From contig JAHRXB010000136.1 of the NCBI GenBank assembly GCA_019104905.1, positions 1-24,555 on the forward strand: 24,555 nucleotides of DNA. The letters are read 5' to 3'. The notes under the pieces are model-generated. The model saw nothing but the letters and a program-made list of their open reading frames with translations. It ran no database searches and had not been told where the DNA came from. The position numbers were made by a program, and so were the translations under genes. Below, in pieces: positions 6,141 to 14,809 of the stretch (position 1 is the stretch's first letter; the number at the start of each line of letters is the position of its first letter). The stretch comes from Bdellovibrio sp. (GTDB lineage Bacteria > Bdellovibrionota > Bdellovibrionia > Bdellovibrionales > Bdellovibrionaceae).

Positions 6141-7748
6141 ATGGAAATTTTGGAAAGTCATATTGATACAAGTTCAGCGGACTTCAAAGCCAATCGGGAG
6201 GCGATGCTCAACATCGTTGGAGAGTGGCGTGAACGTGTGGAGCTGGTAAAACAAGGTGGTGGCGAGGACGCAACCAAAAAACACAAAGCCCGCGGGAAGT
6301 TGACAGCACGAGAGCGCATTGAAGCTCTCGTCGATGGGGGGACGGCCTTCCTTGAGTTTTCGACTTTGGCGGCCTGGGATATGTATGAAGGTCAGGCGCC
6401 AGGTGCAGGTGTAATCACTGGCATTGGTGTTATTCATGGGACAGAGTGCGTGATTGTTGCTAACGATGCGACGGTTAAGGGCGGCACTTACTTCCCAATG
6501 ACGGTGAAGAAGCATCTGCGCGCACAAGAAATCGCTTTTGAAAACGGTCTTCCTTGTATTTACCTAGTCGACTCCGGCGGCGCCTTTTTGCCAATGCAAG
6601 CGGACGTCTTCCCGGATCGCGATCACTTCGGAAGAATTTTCTATAATCAAGCTCGCATGTCGGCCTGTAACATTCCGCAAATTGCGGTGGTCATGGGCTC
6701 TTGCACGGCCGGAGGAGCTTATGTCCCGGCAATGAGTGATGAGACCGTGATCGTCAAAGAAAATGGGACCATCTTTTTGGGCGGTCCTCCGTTGGTGAAA
6801 GCGGCGACGGGCGAAGTCGTGGACGCCCAAGAGTTGGGTGGAGCTCAAGTGCACTGTGAAACAAGTGGTGTCACAGATCATTTCGCTGAAGATGATGAAC
6901 ACGCCATTGAAATCACCCGTTCGATTGTGGCACATCTGAATCACAAACGCGCGGTGCAACTGAAAACCCTTCCTGTGGAAGAGCCTCTTTTTGATTCACA
7001 AGAGCTTTATGGTGTCATTCCTAAAGACAGCCGTGTTCCTTTTGATGTGCGTGAAGTGATTGCGCGCCTTGTGGATGGATCTCGTTTTCATGAGTTCAAA
7101 CCTTTGTTTGGAAAAACCTTGGTGACGGGGTTTGCCCATATTTGGGGAATGCCGGTGGGAATTATCGCCAACAACGGCGTTCTTTTCAGCGAAAGCGCGC
7201 AAAAAGCCGCGCACTTTATTGAACTGTGTGAACAGCGTGAAGTTCCGTTGATCTTCTTGCAAAACATCACGGGTTTCATGGTTGGAAAGAAATATGAAAA
7301 TGAGGGGATTGCCAAACACGGCGCCAAGATGGTGATGGCGGTTTCCAATGCCCATGTGCCGAAATTCACGGTGGTGATCGGCGGTTCTTATGGCGCCGGG
7401 AACTATGGTATGTGCGGACGAGCTTATCAACCCCGTCAGTTGTGGATGTGGCCGAATGCCAAAATCAGCGTGATGGGTGGCGAACAAGCTGCCAATGTTT
7501 TATTGACTGTGAAGTTAGATCAGATGGCGACTAAAAAACAAACGATGACAGCCGATGAACAAGCGGAATTCAAACGTCCCACTTTGGAAAAATATGAACG
7601 TGAAAGTTCGGCGTACTATTCATCAGCCCGTATTTGGGATGACGGTATTATTGATCCCGCAGACACGCGCCGTGTATTGGCGTTGGGAATTGCGGCCAGC
7701 CTTAACAAGTCTTGGGGTGAAAAATCCCAAGGCGTCTTTAGGATGTAA
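6141..7748 (+). CDS. liuB: 3-methylcrotonyl-CoA carboxylase, beta (carboxyltransferase) subunit
   Basis: A 535-residue carboxyltransferase that moves the carboxyl group from carboxybiotin to 3-methylcrotonyl-CoA, giving 3-methylglutaconyl-CoA. Both crotonase-type halves are present. The N-half has [11 protein letters not shown] at 143-153 and [17 protein letters not shown] at 185-201. The C-half has [20 protein letters not shown] at 375-394 and [18 protein letters not shown] at 412-429. The [15 protein letters not shown] string and the overall length match MCC beta rather than propionyl-CoA carboxylase beta. It is followed by methylglutaconyl-CoA hydratase, biotin carboxylase, biotin carrier and HMG-CoA lyase genes, which settles the pathway. 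The start has AAAGGG a few bases upstream. Confidence 0.95.
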   Translation: MEILESHIDTSSADFKANREAMLNIVGEWRERVELVKQGGGEDATKKHKARGKLTARERIEALVDGGTAFLEFSTLAAWDMYEGQAPGAGVITGIGVIHGTECVIVANDATVKGGTYFPMTVKKHLRAQEIAFENGLPCIYLVDSGGAFLPMQADVFPDRDHFGRIFYNQARMSACNIPQIAVVMGSCTAGGAYVPAMSDETVIVKENGTIFLGGPPLVKAATGEVVDAQELGGAQVHCETSGVTDHFAEDDEHAIEITRSIVAHLNHKRAVQLKTLPVEEPLFDSQELYGVIPKDSRVPFDVREVIARLVDGSRFHEFKPLFGKTLVTGFAHIWGMPVGIIANNGVLFSESAQKAAHFIELCEQREVPLIFLQNITGFMVGKKYENEGIAKHGAKMVMAVSNAHVPKFTVVIGGSYGAGNYGMCGRAYQPRQLWMWPNAKISVMGGEQAANVLLTVKLDQMATKKQTMTADEQAEFKRPTLEKYERESSAYYSSARIWDDGIIDPADTRRVLALGIAASLNKSWGEKSQGVFRM

Positions 7749-7750
7749 TT

Positions 7751-8530
7751 ATGTCTTTTGTTGTTGTGACAGAGATGAATCAAGTCGCTTACGTCAAACT
7801 TCATAGACCTGAAGTGCGTAATGCTTTTAATCCAGAAATGATTGCCGAGATTACGAAGACCTTCGTGGAGCTTGAATCTCGCAACGATCTTCGCGCTGTG
7901 GTTTTGCAGGGTGAAGGAAAAGTTTTTTGCGCGGGCGGGGATCTCAACTGGATGAAAGAGATGGTGAACTTCTCTTTTGATCAGAATATCGAAGACTCCT
8001 TGAAGCTTTTTGCGATGTTTGAAGCTATTGCTCAGTGTTCTTTACCCGTGATTGGTTTGGTCCACGGCGCCGCCTTCGGGGGGGCTTTGGGTTTGATCGC
8101 CGCGTGCGATGAAGTCGTTGCTGAAGAGGGAACGCAGTTTTGCTTTAGTGAAGTGAAGTTGGGCATTGCCCCTGCGGTTATCAGTGCTTTTGTGAATCGT
8201 AAAGCGGTTCCCGGAAAAGTACGTCCTTTGATGCTTTCTGCGGCGGTCTTTAATGCGCACACGGCTCAGCAGGTGGGCTTGGTGACAGAAGTGGTGCCTG
8301 CCGGTGAAGGACATACTGTCTTGCAAAAGGTTTTGCACAACTACAGCCAATGTGGACCTGACGCCGTTCGTGAAACCAAAAAGCTTTTGAATAGTTTAAA
8401 TTCAATGACCTGGGATCAGCAAAAGAAGGCGACCGCGAAAGTGATTGCGGAGCGTCGAGCCAGTCCCGAGGGGCAAGAGGGCCTAAAATCTTTTCTTGAA
8501 AAACGTGAACCGACATGGAGACCTCAATAA
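7751..8530 (+). CDS. liuC: 3-methylglutaconyl-CoA hydratase (enoyl-CoA hydratase/isomerase family)
   Basis: A 259-residue crotonase-fold enzyme, expected to hydrate 3-methylglutaconyl-CoA to HMG-CoA. FCAGGDLNWMKEM at 59-71 supplies one oxyanion-hole NH and is typical of LiuC. GLVHGAAFGGALGLIAACDE at 102-121 supplies the other. CFSEVKLGIAPAVISAFV at 131-148 carries the retained catalytic glutamate E134. The position of the other glutamate of classical enoyl-CoA hydratase (the GGCEL motif) is occupied by Gly in GGALGL, as I recall for bacterial LiuC proteins, so this does not mark a dead enzyme. The start is 2 nt after the beta-subunit stop, and the stop overlaps the biotin carboxylase start by one base (TAATG). 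Confidence 0.92.
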   Translation: MSFVVVTEMNQVAYVKLHRPEVRNAFNPEMIAEITKTFVELESRNDLRAVVLQGEGKVFCAGGDLNWMKEMVNFSFDQNIEDSLKLFAMFEAIAQCSLPVIGLVHGAAFGGALGLIAACDEVVAEEGTQFCFSEVKLGIAPAVISAFVNRKAVPGKVRPLMLSAAVFNAHTAQQVGLVTEVVPAGEGHTVLQKVLHNYSQCGPDAVRETKKLLNSLNSMTWDQQKKATAKVIAERRASPEGQEGLKSFLEKREPTWRPQ

Positions 8531-10008
8531 TGGGTAAGTTCTCTCGTATCGCCATCGCCAATCGTGGTGAAGTGGCTGTTCGTATTATCAAGGCCTGTGA
8601 AGAGCTGGGAATTGAAACAGTTCTTCTACATTCGGAAGCCGATATTCATTCTCGCGCTTATCGAATGGCGACAAAAACAATCTGCATTGGGCCGGCGGCG
8701 ACAGCGGAAAGCTATTTGAATATTCAGGCGAATATCAACGGAGCTTTGGCCGGGGGGGCGCAAGCCATTCATCCGGGTTTTGGTTTCTTGTCTGAGAATG
8801 CCGACTTTGCCGAGGCAACTCGTAAAGCGGGACTGGTCTTTATCGGCCCGTCACCAGAATCCATTCGCTCTTTAGGGGACAAGGTTCATTGTAAGGAACT
8901 TGCGAAACAAGCAGGTCTTCCGCTGGTTCCAGGTTACCAAGGCGAGAATCAAGATGTTGCGCATTTGATCGTTCAAGCTGAAAAAATCGGCTATCCCGTG
9001 ATTGTCAAAGCCGCAGCCGGTGGCGGTGGGCGCGGTATGAAGTTGATCAAGTCTTCGGCAGAGGCCGGAGAATTGATTGAGTCCGCGCAGCGCGAGGCCC
9101 AGTCGGCCTTTGGATCGCCTAAAGTATTTTTGGAAAAATATCTGGATCGCGCCAAACACATTGAGTTCCAAGTTTTCGGTGATAGCACCGGGAATGTGGT
9201 TCACTTCTTTGATCGCGAATGCTCTGTTCAGCGCCGCCATCAAAAAATTATTGAAGAAGCGACGTCGCCCTCGTTGACGGATGAACTTCGTCGCCGCATG
9301 GGTGAGGCGGCTTGTGCGATTGCGACACTTGGCAAGTACCAAGGGGCGGGGACCGTCGAATTTCTTTTGCAAGATGGAGAGTTCTATCTTCTTGAGGTGA
9401 ATACCCGTTTGCAAGTTGAGCATCCGGTCACGGAAGAAGTGTTGGGTGTCGATCTGGTTAAAATGCAGATCCTAACTGCTCAAGGCGAATTCGTTCACGA
9501 CCCCAAGCAGATTCGTGCGCCGAAAGGACATTCCATTGAGTGTCGTATCTATGCTGAAAATCCTTATTTAGGTGGAGTTCCTTCGACGGGAACCTTGGGG
9601 CATGTGGAGTGGCCCGAGGGCCCAGGACGCCGTTACGAGTATGGTTTTGATGATGGTGACACCATCACACCATACTATGATCCGATGATTGCGAAAGTGA
9701 TTGTCTGGGACGAAACACGTTCTCGCGCGATTCAAAAGATGATTCGGGTATTGAAGGACTCTGTGGTTTTTGGAGTGCATACGAATATTCCCTATTTGAT
9801 CGAGATTTTGTCTCACAAAGAATTTGTGATGGGCACGATGACCACACGATTTATTGAGACGTACTTTAGTGAATCTCTCAAAGAACCCACTCTTTCTGAA
9901 ACAGAAAAGAAAGTGGCGGAAGGGGCTTTGTTGCAACTTCGCGGGGGAGGTGAATCAGCGACCTCCTTGGCGGTTTCTCCGTGGGCATCTTACTGGAGGG
10001 GGATCTAA
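8530..10008 (+). CDS. liuD: Biotin carboxylase part of 3-methylcrotonyl-CoA carboxylase (split alpha subunit)
   Basis: A 492-residue ATP-grasp biotin carboxylase that carboxylates biotin with ATP and bicarbonate. Conserved residues are in place: K118, K160, glycine loop GGGGRGMK at 164-171, H210, HQKIIEEA at 237-244, E277 in GTVEF, and E289-N291-R293 in LLEVNTRLQVEHP. The C-terminal tail (after about 450) ends SPWASYWRGI, which resembles the beginning of the linker (BT) domain of normal MCC alpha subunits. The protein then stops without the biotin-carrier domain, which is encoded by the next, overlapping gene in the -1 frame. The start at 8530 overlaps the liuC stop (TAATG) with GGAG at 8517-8520; an ATG at 8515 would add five residues. 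Confidence 0.93.
   Translation: MGKFSRIAIANRGEVAVRIIKACEELGIETVLLHSEADIHSRAYRMATKTICIGPAATAESYLNIQANINGALAGGAQAIHPGFGFLSENADFAEATRKAGLVFIGPSPESIRSLGDKVHCKELAKQAGLPLVPGYQGENQDVAHLIVQAEKIGYPVIVKAAAGGGGRGMKLIKSSAEAGELIESAQREAQSAFGSPKVFLEKYLDRAKHIEFQVFGDSTGNVVHFFDRECSVQRRHQKIIEEATSPSLTDELRRRMGEAACAIATLGKYQGAGTVEFLLQDGEFYLLEVNTRLQVEHPVTEEVLGVDLVKMQILTAQGEFVHDPKQIRAPKGHSIECRIYAENPYLGGVPSTGTLGHVEWPEGPGRRYEYGFDDGDTITPYYDPMIAKVIVWDETRSRAIQKMIRVLKDSVVFGVHTNIPYLIEILSHKEFVMGTMTTRFIETYFSESLKEPTLSETEKKVAEGALLQLRGGGESATSLAVSPWASYWRGI
9995..10002 (+). promoter_or_regulatory. G-rich ribosome binding site / G5 run at the biotin carboxylase-carrier junction
   Basis: GGAGGGGG lies five bases before the ATG at 10008. 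It can serve as a Shine-Dalgarno for the carrier gene. It also contains a run of five G at 9998-10002, where one extra G (or a -1 ribosomal slip) would fuse the two proteins. Confidence 0.6.
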
Positions 10009-10388
10009 TGGAAATCAAAGTTCGTATCGACGGAGTGGACCATAAGGCCCAGGCTCAACTGATCAAAGGCACTTTGTGGGTGCATCACAATGGACGTGTG
10101 TTTACGGTGGATGCAGGGACAGGACGAAAGTCTCGCAAAAAAGCGGGGGCCGGAGGCTCTTCGGATCAGGTCATGGCTCCGATGCCGGGGAAGGTGACTA
10201 AGATTTTGTTAAATCCAGGCTCTGCGGTGTCTATCGGGCAAGCGGTCTTGGTGATGGAAGCAATGAAGATGGAGTATACTTTAAAAGCCGAGATTGACGG
10301 GACCATCGATTCCATCAACTGCACGGTGGGAGAGCAAGTGGCTCTTGGAAAAGCTCTTGTGAGAATTAAGCCGACGACCGATAAATAG
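10008..10388 (+). CDS. Biotin carboxyl carrier protein of MCC (split alpha subunit, C-terminal part)
   Basis: A 126-residue protein. Residues 55-122 are a biotinyl domain (VMAPMPGKVTKILLNPG, VLVMEAMKMEYTLKAEIDG) with the biotin-accepting lysine at K87 in EAMKM. Residues 1-35 (MEIKVRIDGVDHKAQA, then LWVHHNGRVFTVD) look like the last strands of the MCC alpha linker domain, and a basic Gly/Ser linker joins the two. It should carry biotin between the biotin carboxylase and the beta subunit. The ATG overlaps the biotin carboxylase stop by one base (TAATG). The HMG-CoA lyase gene begins 5 nt after its stop. A fused form through a frame change at the G5 run is the main alternative. Confidence 0.88.
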   Translation: MEIKVRIDGVDHKAQAQLIKGTLWVHHNGRVFTVDAGTGRKSRKKAGAGGSSDQVMAPMPGKVTKILLNPGSAVSIGQAVLVMEAMKMEYTLKAEIDGTIDSINCTVGEQVALGKALVRIKPTTDK

Positions 10389-10393
10389 GGACT

Positions 10394-11326
10394 ATGAAAA
10401 AATCAGTTGTTATTGTCGAAATGGGATTAAGAGATGGTCTGCAAAACGAAAAAACCGTTTTGGATGCGGACACTCGTGTGGAGTTTGCAAAACGACTGAT
10501 TGAGGCTGGCACCAAGCGTGTGGAGATAGGCTCATTTGTGTCTCCTCAGTGGGTGCCCCAGATGGCGGGCACAGCCGAGGTTTTGAAGAAGACCCAGGAA
10601 TTGGTCAAAACAAAACAGATTCCTCGGAAGACTGAATTTTCCGTGTTGGTTCCCAACGAGCGGGGAATGTTAGATGCTATTGAAAATGGTGTGAAGGAAG
10701 TGGCGATCTTTGCCGCTTGTTCAGAGTCGTTTTCCAAGAAAAATATCAATTGCACCATCGAAGAAAGCTTTCAACGTTTTGCGCCGGTGATGGCTTTGGC
10801 GAAAAAACATAAAATCAAAGTGCGCGGATATCTTTCAACCTGCTTTGGCTGTCCTTTTGAGGGAAAAGTTTCTGAAGCGAAAGTTATTAAGCTTGCGCAA
10901 AAAATGTATAAGCTGGGTGTTTACGAAGTCTCTATCGGTGACACCATCGGTGTGGCCGACGTGGGGCAAGTGGAGTCCTTATTTAAAAAACTTAAAAAGG
11001 TGATTCCAGTGAAAAAGCTGGCGGGTCACTTCCATGATACCCGGGGGCAAGCCCTAGCGAATATTTTGGCAGCCTATAAGCTGGGTGTGACGGTGTTTGA
11101 TACCAGTCTCGGTGGCTTGGGGGGATGCCCTTATGCTCCGGGAGCGACGGGAAATGTGGCCACGGAAGATGTGGTCTATATGTTCCACGGCATGGGTATT
11201 AAGACCGGGCTCCATCTTGATAAGTTGCTGGAACTAAATCCTTGGGTGGCGGAAAAAATTCAGCATCCACTCCCATCAAAGGTTGGCAAAGTCGGAAGGC
11301 TGAAACCGCTGGGAAAAATTCTTTAA
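10394..11326 (+). CDS. liuE: Hydroxymethylglutaryl-CoA lyase
   Basis: A 310-residue TIM-barrel lyase that splits HMG-CoA into acetyl-CoA and acetoacetate, the last step of leucine degradation. EMGLRDGLQNE at 9-19 holds the catalytic Arg13-Asp14 pair. VEIGSFVSP is at 43-51. GHFHDTRG at 211-218 gives the metal-binding His212 and His214. GGLGGCPYAPGATGNVATED at 240-259 is the HMG-CoA lyase signature with active-site Cys245. These features separate it from homocitrate and isopropylmalate synthases of the same fold. Length is normal for the bacterial enzyme. It is the final gene of the plus-strand operon and is followed by a 10-bp hairpin. The symbol mvaB is also used for this family. Confidence 0.95.
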   Translation: MKKSVVIVEMGLRDGLQNEKTVLDADTRVEFAKRLIEAGTKRVEIGSFVSPQWVPQMAGTAEVLKKTQELVKTKQIPRKTEFSVLVPNERGMLDAIENGVKEVAIFAACSESFSKKNINCTIEESFQRFAPVMALAKKHKIKVRGYLSTCFGCPFEGKVSEAKVIKLAQKMYKLGVYEVSIGDTIGVADVGQVESLFKKLKKVIPVKKLAGHFHDTRGQALANILAAYKLGVTVFDTSLGGLGGCPYAPGATGNVATEDVVYMFHGMGIKTGLHLDKLLELNPWVAEKIQHPLPSKVGKVGRLKPLGKIL

Positions 11327-11330
11327 AATC

Positions 11331-11355
11331 GTGTTCCTCTAGTGAAGAGGAACAC
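11331..11355 (-). terminator. Hairpin terminator shared by convergent liu operon and nucleotidase gene
   Basis: GTGTTCCTCT and AGAGGAACAC form a perfect 10-bp stem with a five-base loop. The stop codon and last codons of the minus-strand nucleotidase lie within it. On the minus strand it is followed by GATTTTAAAGAATTTTT, a T-rich tail that fits an intrinsic terminator. On the plus strand the following bases are not T-rich, so it would end the liu transcript less well, though the stem could protect its 3' end. Confidence 0.55.
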
Positions 11356-12862
11356 CGCGCTGATAATAATTTGTGATTTCAAATTCTTTTGGATCGATGA
11401 CCTTTTGATCCACAATATAAGAACGGAAGATGTACTCGACGGTCAACCCGGTATCGATGAAAGACGGAAGGTCTTTTACTTTCGGGTAGAAGTCGCCCCC
11501 TTCAGCCATAAAGTTGTTCATAGCAAGTTTATAGATCTTTTCAGCTTTGATTTCTTCATGGTTGATTTTAAGTTCAAGAATTTTGTTTTCAGTGTTGGTT
11601 GTTAAAGTCACACCGCTCATTTGTGGGAAGTTGCCTTCGCCCGGATTCATTTTTGCGATGACTTCCATGTATTTCACCAGCTCTGCTCCAGTCAGCTCGA
11701 CCGTGCAGACGGTGTTGCCAAAGGGAAGGACCTTAAAGATATCTCCATAAGTGATGGGTCCCGGTGCAATGCTGGCGCGAATGCCGCCTGAGTTAATTAA
11801 AGTGAGGTCCGCTTGAGTGCGAAGTTGCAGGGTCTTGGTCACCAAGTTGCCAAGGTTTGTTTCCTTATAACGGACATTGGCGCGTTCTCCATCTAAGAAC
11901 ACAGGGGTTTCGCCGACGACGGTTTTGAGTTTTTCAGCGCTGAGTTGTCTCAGTGGATCCAAGATCGCAAGAAGGGCAGGATCTTCTTCACCGGCTATAG
12001 GTTTGAGTTCTGAGCTTTTTAAAGAGATCTTTCCGTCAAGAAACTCGAGATTAAGAATTCCGACTTTTTGATTCTTTTCGAAAGTATGAAAAATAAATGT
12101 TCCATTTTCGACTTCGGGGACCGGTAAAGAGGAGTGAGAATGACCACCCAGAATAAGATCAATTCCAGGAACAGCCCGAGCTAAAAGAACATCATTAGGG
12201 GCCGCGCAATTTCCGAGCGGACACCATCCTAAGTGACTGAGTACAACGACAACATCAGCACGCTGTCTTAAGAACGGGATCCACTTTTGAGCAGTGGCAA
12301 TCGCCGGATCAAAGATCAAACCTTGGGTGTTGGCGGGAAGACTTAAAAAAGGCGTATCTTCTGTTGTTAATCCCAAAAAGGCGACGCGAAGATTTTGTTC
12401 TTCTTTGATGATGAACGGGATGATGGGAAGATACTGAGCTTTGGCTGAACGAATATTCGCTGATAAAAAAGGAAACTGCGCCCAAGAGTGTTGCTGAGAG
12501 AGCACCTGCCAATGTTTGTCGAACTCGTGATTACCGATGGCCATCGCATCAAAACCAATAGCCTGCATGGCGCGAAAATCAGGTTCTGCCAACAGGAGAT
12601 CCGATTCGGGAGTTCCAGTGTTTACGTCTCCGCCCGAAGTTAGAAAGAACAAAGAATTATTTTGTCGCGCTTCTTGGCGGGCGTTTTTCACTAGGGTTGA
12701 GAGAATTGCAAAGCCGCCTTCATTATTTGCGGGAGATTTATAGAAGTGGCCGTGGGTGTCGCTTACGTGAAAGAAAGTCAGATCGTACTTTTTTCCGGCG
12801 TCGTAGGTGAAGGCGGTGGAAGAGACAAGCAGGGAGAGAAATAAAATAAAAAATTTCGTCAT
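11339..12862 (-). CDS. Periplasmic 5'-nucleotidase / UshA-like metallophosphatase
   Basis: A 507-residue protein with a signal peptide (MTKFFILFLSLLVSSTAFT). The N-terminal metallophosphatase domain has FHVSDTHGHF (D35, H37), SGGDVNTG (D79), AIGNHEFD (N111-H112), VVLSHLG (H210) and LILGGHSHS (H241, H243), a complete two-metal site. The C-terminal 5'-nucleotidase domain has NSGGIRAS at 357-364 and DIFKVLPFGNTV, which bind nucleotide in UshA. The family removes phosphate from nucleotides and may also hydrolyse UDP-sugars. Here it would let the cell take up nucleosides and phosphate. AGGAG lies about nine bases before the ATG. It is downstream of the tonB-receptor pair but behind a terminator, so it probably has its own promoter. 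Confidence 0.92.
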   Translation of the reverse strand: MTKFFILFLSLLVSSTAFTYDAGKKYDLTFFHVSDTHGHFYKSPANNEGGFAILSTLVKNARQEARQNNSLFFLTSGGDVNTGTPESDLLLAEPDFRAMQAIGFDAMAIGNHEFDKHWQVLSQQHSWAQFPFLSANIRSAKAQYLPIIPFIIKEEQNLRVAFLGLTTEDTPFLSLPANTQGLIFDPAIATAQKWIPFLRQRADVVVVLSHLGWCPLGNCAAPNDVLLARAVPGIDLILGGHSHSSLPVPEVENGTFIFHTFEKNQKVGILNLEFLDGKISLKSSELKPIAGEEDPALLAILDPLRQLSAEKLKTVVGETPVFLDGERANVRYKETNLGNLVTKTLQLRTQADLTLINSGGIRASIAPGPITYGDIFKVLPFGNTVCTVELTGAELVKYMEVIAKMNPGEGNFPQMSGVTLTTNTENKILELKINHEEIKAEKIYKLAMNNFMAEGGDFYPKVKDLPSFIDTGLTVEYIFRSYIVDQKVIDPKEFEITNYYQRGVPLH

Positions 12863-12885
12863 GGACTGACTCCTAAGGGGCTCAA

Positions 12886-12915
12886 GTTATGCCACCGCCC
12901 CGTATTCTTTGTCGA
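12886..12915 (-). promoter_or_regulatory. Candidate promoter of the 5'-nucleotidase gene
   Basis: On the minus strand TCGACA (12915-12910) and CATAAC (12891-12886) are separated by 18 nt, matching sigma70-type boxes at 5 of 6 and 4 of 6 positions. Transcription would start just ahead of the AGGAG. Match by eye only. Confidence 0.3.
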
Positions 12916-12958
12916 GCCCAAAGTAAACTGAAATAACCGCTGTACTTTTTACAGGGAA

Positions 12959-12982
12959 AAGGGGCCTCGTCGCGTGCCCCTT
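12959..12982 (-). terminator. Intrinsic terminator of the tonB-receptor transcript
   Basis: On the minus strand AAGGGGC and GCCCCTT make a 7-bp GC-rich stem with a ten-base loop, followed by a run of T then CCC. It starts at the stop codon of the receptor gene. Stem, position and T-run all fit a rho-independent terminator separating this operon from the nucleotidase gene. Confidence 0.65.
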
Positions 12983-14798
12983 AGAACCATAATTCTCCTC
13001 CGACGATGCCAGAGAATCCCTCGGTGAAATAGGAATAGGTTTCCTGATAGCGATAGTCTAAGAGGTTGTTGAGACGCGTGTACAGGGTCAGACCCTGGTT
13101 GACCTCATAGGAGTAAGAAGCATTCGCCACCACATACCCAGGTAAAGTGGTCAGGCTTGTATTGCTGTTGCGATCCAGTCGTTCGCCGGCGCCAACAAGT
13201 TCGAAGCTGCCGGATTGCACCCCCCACGAGTGAGTGTACTTAAGGCTGCCGTTAACCAAGGGACGACGAATGAGCCAGCGAGCGTTGTCCATGTCACGCG
13301 GTTCTTGGTAGCCATACGTAAAGAGGACTGACGAGACATCGTTGGGTCTTAAGGTGTACGCCACTTCCACGCCATGGGTTTCTGACTTATTGACGTTCGT
13401 GTAGCGAAGCGAAGGATAACTGCCTTGCGTGACAATCAAATTGGAAAACTGAGAGTTGAACACGGTCAGAGAAAGCTGTTGTCGATCTGAGATTTCGATA
13501 TCTTGGGAAAGACTGTATTGGGTGGCTTGCTCCTCTTTCAGGTCGGGATTCCCATACGTTGAATAAAGTTGGAACAAAGAGGGAATTTTATATCCAGTCG
13601 AGATTTCAAACTTTGTGTTTTTTAAAAGCGTGAAGCCAACTTGATACGTGCCAACGGGATCTTGCTTTTCCCAATTCTCAATGCGCCCACCGATAGAAAG
13701 ATCAAGACTTTCTGTCATCTTGTAGTCCGCTTTGACAAAAAGGCCTCGTTGTTCGGCAAAGGAGTTTGAGATCTCGACACCCTTGTCACGATAGACGAAG
13801 TCTTCATGGATATAACTAAGCCCTGACAGTACAGTCAGGTGTTCCGTTTTTACGGGCGTCACATCCAAACGAATGGTGCGAAGGTTGGCCCCATAACTCT
13901 GGTCCGTGAGCGTGGGATTGGTGGTGTTGATCGGCTGATCGAAGTCGCGAACGCTGTTTTGTCCACTCAAGCTGAGGCGAGGACTCCATGCCCAGTCGTT
14001 GAATTTCAAACCTGAAGAGATCGCCAACTGCCGACTGAATTGCTGAAAATCATCAGCATCGACAATTTGATAGTTTTGGTTAGAGCTTGGGGAAAAATTC
14101 AGTTCTTGAATGTAGTTGGCTTTGATGTTGCCATCCACCGCCCCTTTCCACACATAAGTGCCTTCCCCGTTCCAAGAGTTACGGGAGTAGGTGCGAGAAG
14201 AATCTAAAACCGGCGATTCGCTATTTTTCCAAGATCCATGACCCCGAAAGATCATTCCTTGGTTGTCCTCGATAGGCTCAGTGTGAACGGCTGTGATGTC
14301 GGCGAGGTTTTGAGTACCAACTTGCCCTTGGATTCCCGTTTTTGTTGTGAACTCTTGCGGAATGGTCTCGATTTTGATGACACCACTCAGGGCTTGTCCT
14401 CCATACAAAACGGTCTGGCTGCCTTTGATAATCTCAATGCGACGGACAGATTTGATATCCAAAGAGTTTAAGTTAAAAGTACGTTGAATCGTCGAGGCAT
14501 CGTAAAAAGGAATGCCATCAATAAGAATCAAAACGTGGCTAGAGTCTCCGCCGCGGATGTAGATGGAATTGGGCTGAAAGGGTGTGTTCGTCACTGTGAC
14601 GTTGGCCTGACTTGAGAGTAAGCTGGTGATATTCGGAGAGCGAGACTCTTTGATCGTTTTTTCGTCGATAATGATTCTGCTGGAGGTGTTAAACACCATG
14701 TCTTCGACAACGGTTTCGAAAGACGGGGGAGCCTCTTGCGCCACACTCAAAAGTGGGAAGAGGGCTAAGATAAGAGCTCGGGAAATATTTTTCTTCAT
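12981..14798 (-). CDS. TonB-dependent outer-membrane receptor (BtuB-like size)
   Basis: A 605-residue outer-membrane receptor. The signal peptide ends near residue 20 (LLSVA-Q). ETVVED at about 28-33 may be the TonB box. The plug domain covers about 38-150 with NITSLLSSQANVTV, SIYIRGGDSSHVLILIDGIP and VRRIEIIKGSQTVLYGGQALSGVIKI. The remainder shows alternating strands of a 22-strand barrel and ends GGELWF, with the C-terminal Phe needed for outer-membrane insertion. The length is like BtuB (cobalamin) rather than large siderophore receptors, but the ligand cannot be assigned. AAGGA at 14805-14809 precedes the ATG, in the 11 nt between it and tonB. No ExbB/ExbD genes are nearby, so they must be supplied from elsewhere. 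Confidence 0.93.
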   Translation of the reverse strand: MKKNISRALILALFPLLSVAQEAPPSFETVVEDMVFNTSSRIIIDEKTIKESRSPNITSLLSSQANVTVTNTPFQPNSIYIRGGDSSHVLILIDGIPFYDASTIQRTFNLNSLDIKSVRRIEIIKGSQTVLYGGQALSGVIKIETIPQEFTTKTGIQGQVGTQNLADITAVHTEPIEDNQGMIFRGHGSWKNSESPVLDSSRTYSRNSWNGEGTYVWKGAVDGNIKANYIQELNFSPSSNQNYQIVDADDFQQFSRQLAISSGLKFNDWAWSPRLSLSGQNSVRDFDQPINTTNPTLTDQSYGANLRTIRLDVTPVKTEHLTVLSGLSYIHEDFVYRDKGVEISNSFAEQRGLFVKADYKMTESLDLSIGGRIENWEKQDPVGTYQVGFTLLKNTKFEISTGYKIPSLFQLYSTYGNPDLKEEQATQYSLSQDIEISDRQQLSLTVFNSQFSNLIVTQGSYPSLRYTNVNKSETHGVEVAYTLRPNDVSSVLFTYGYQEPRDMDNARWLIRRPLVNGSLKYTHSWGVQSGSFELVGAGERLDRNSNTSLTTLPGYVVANASYSYEVNQGLTLYTRLNNLLDYRYQETYSYFTEGFSGIVGGELWF

Positions 14799-14809
14799 GA
14801 GATATCCTT

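Noticed and set aside
12940..12954. CTGTACTTTTTACAG resembling a LexA box
   Set aside because: CTG and CAG are separated by nine bases, not the ten of the E. coli site, and it does not fit the motif reported for Bdellovibrio LexA; it is also off-centre from the likely nucleotidase promoter.
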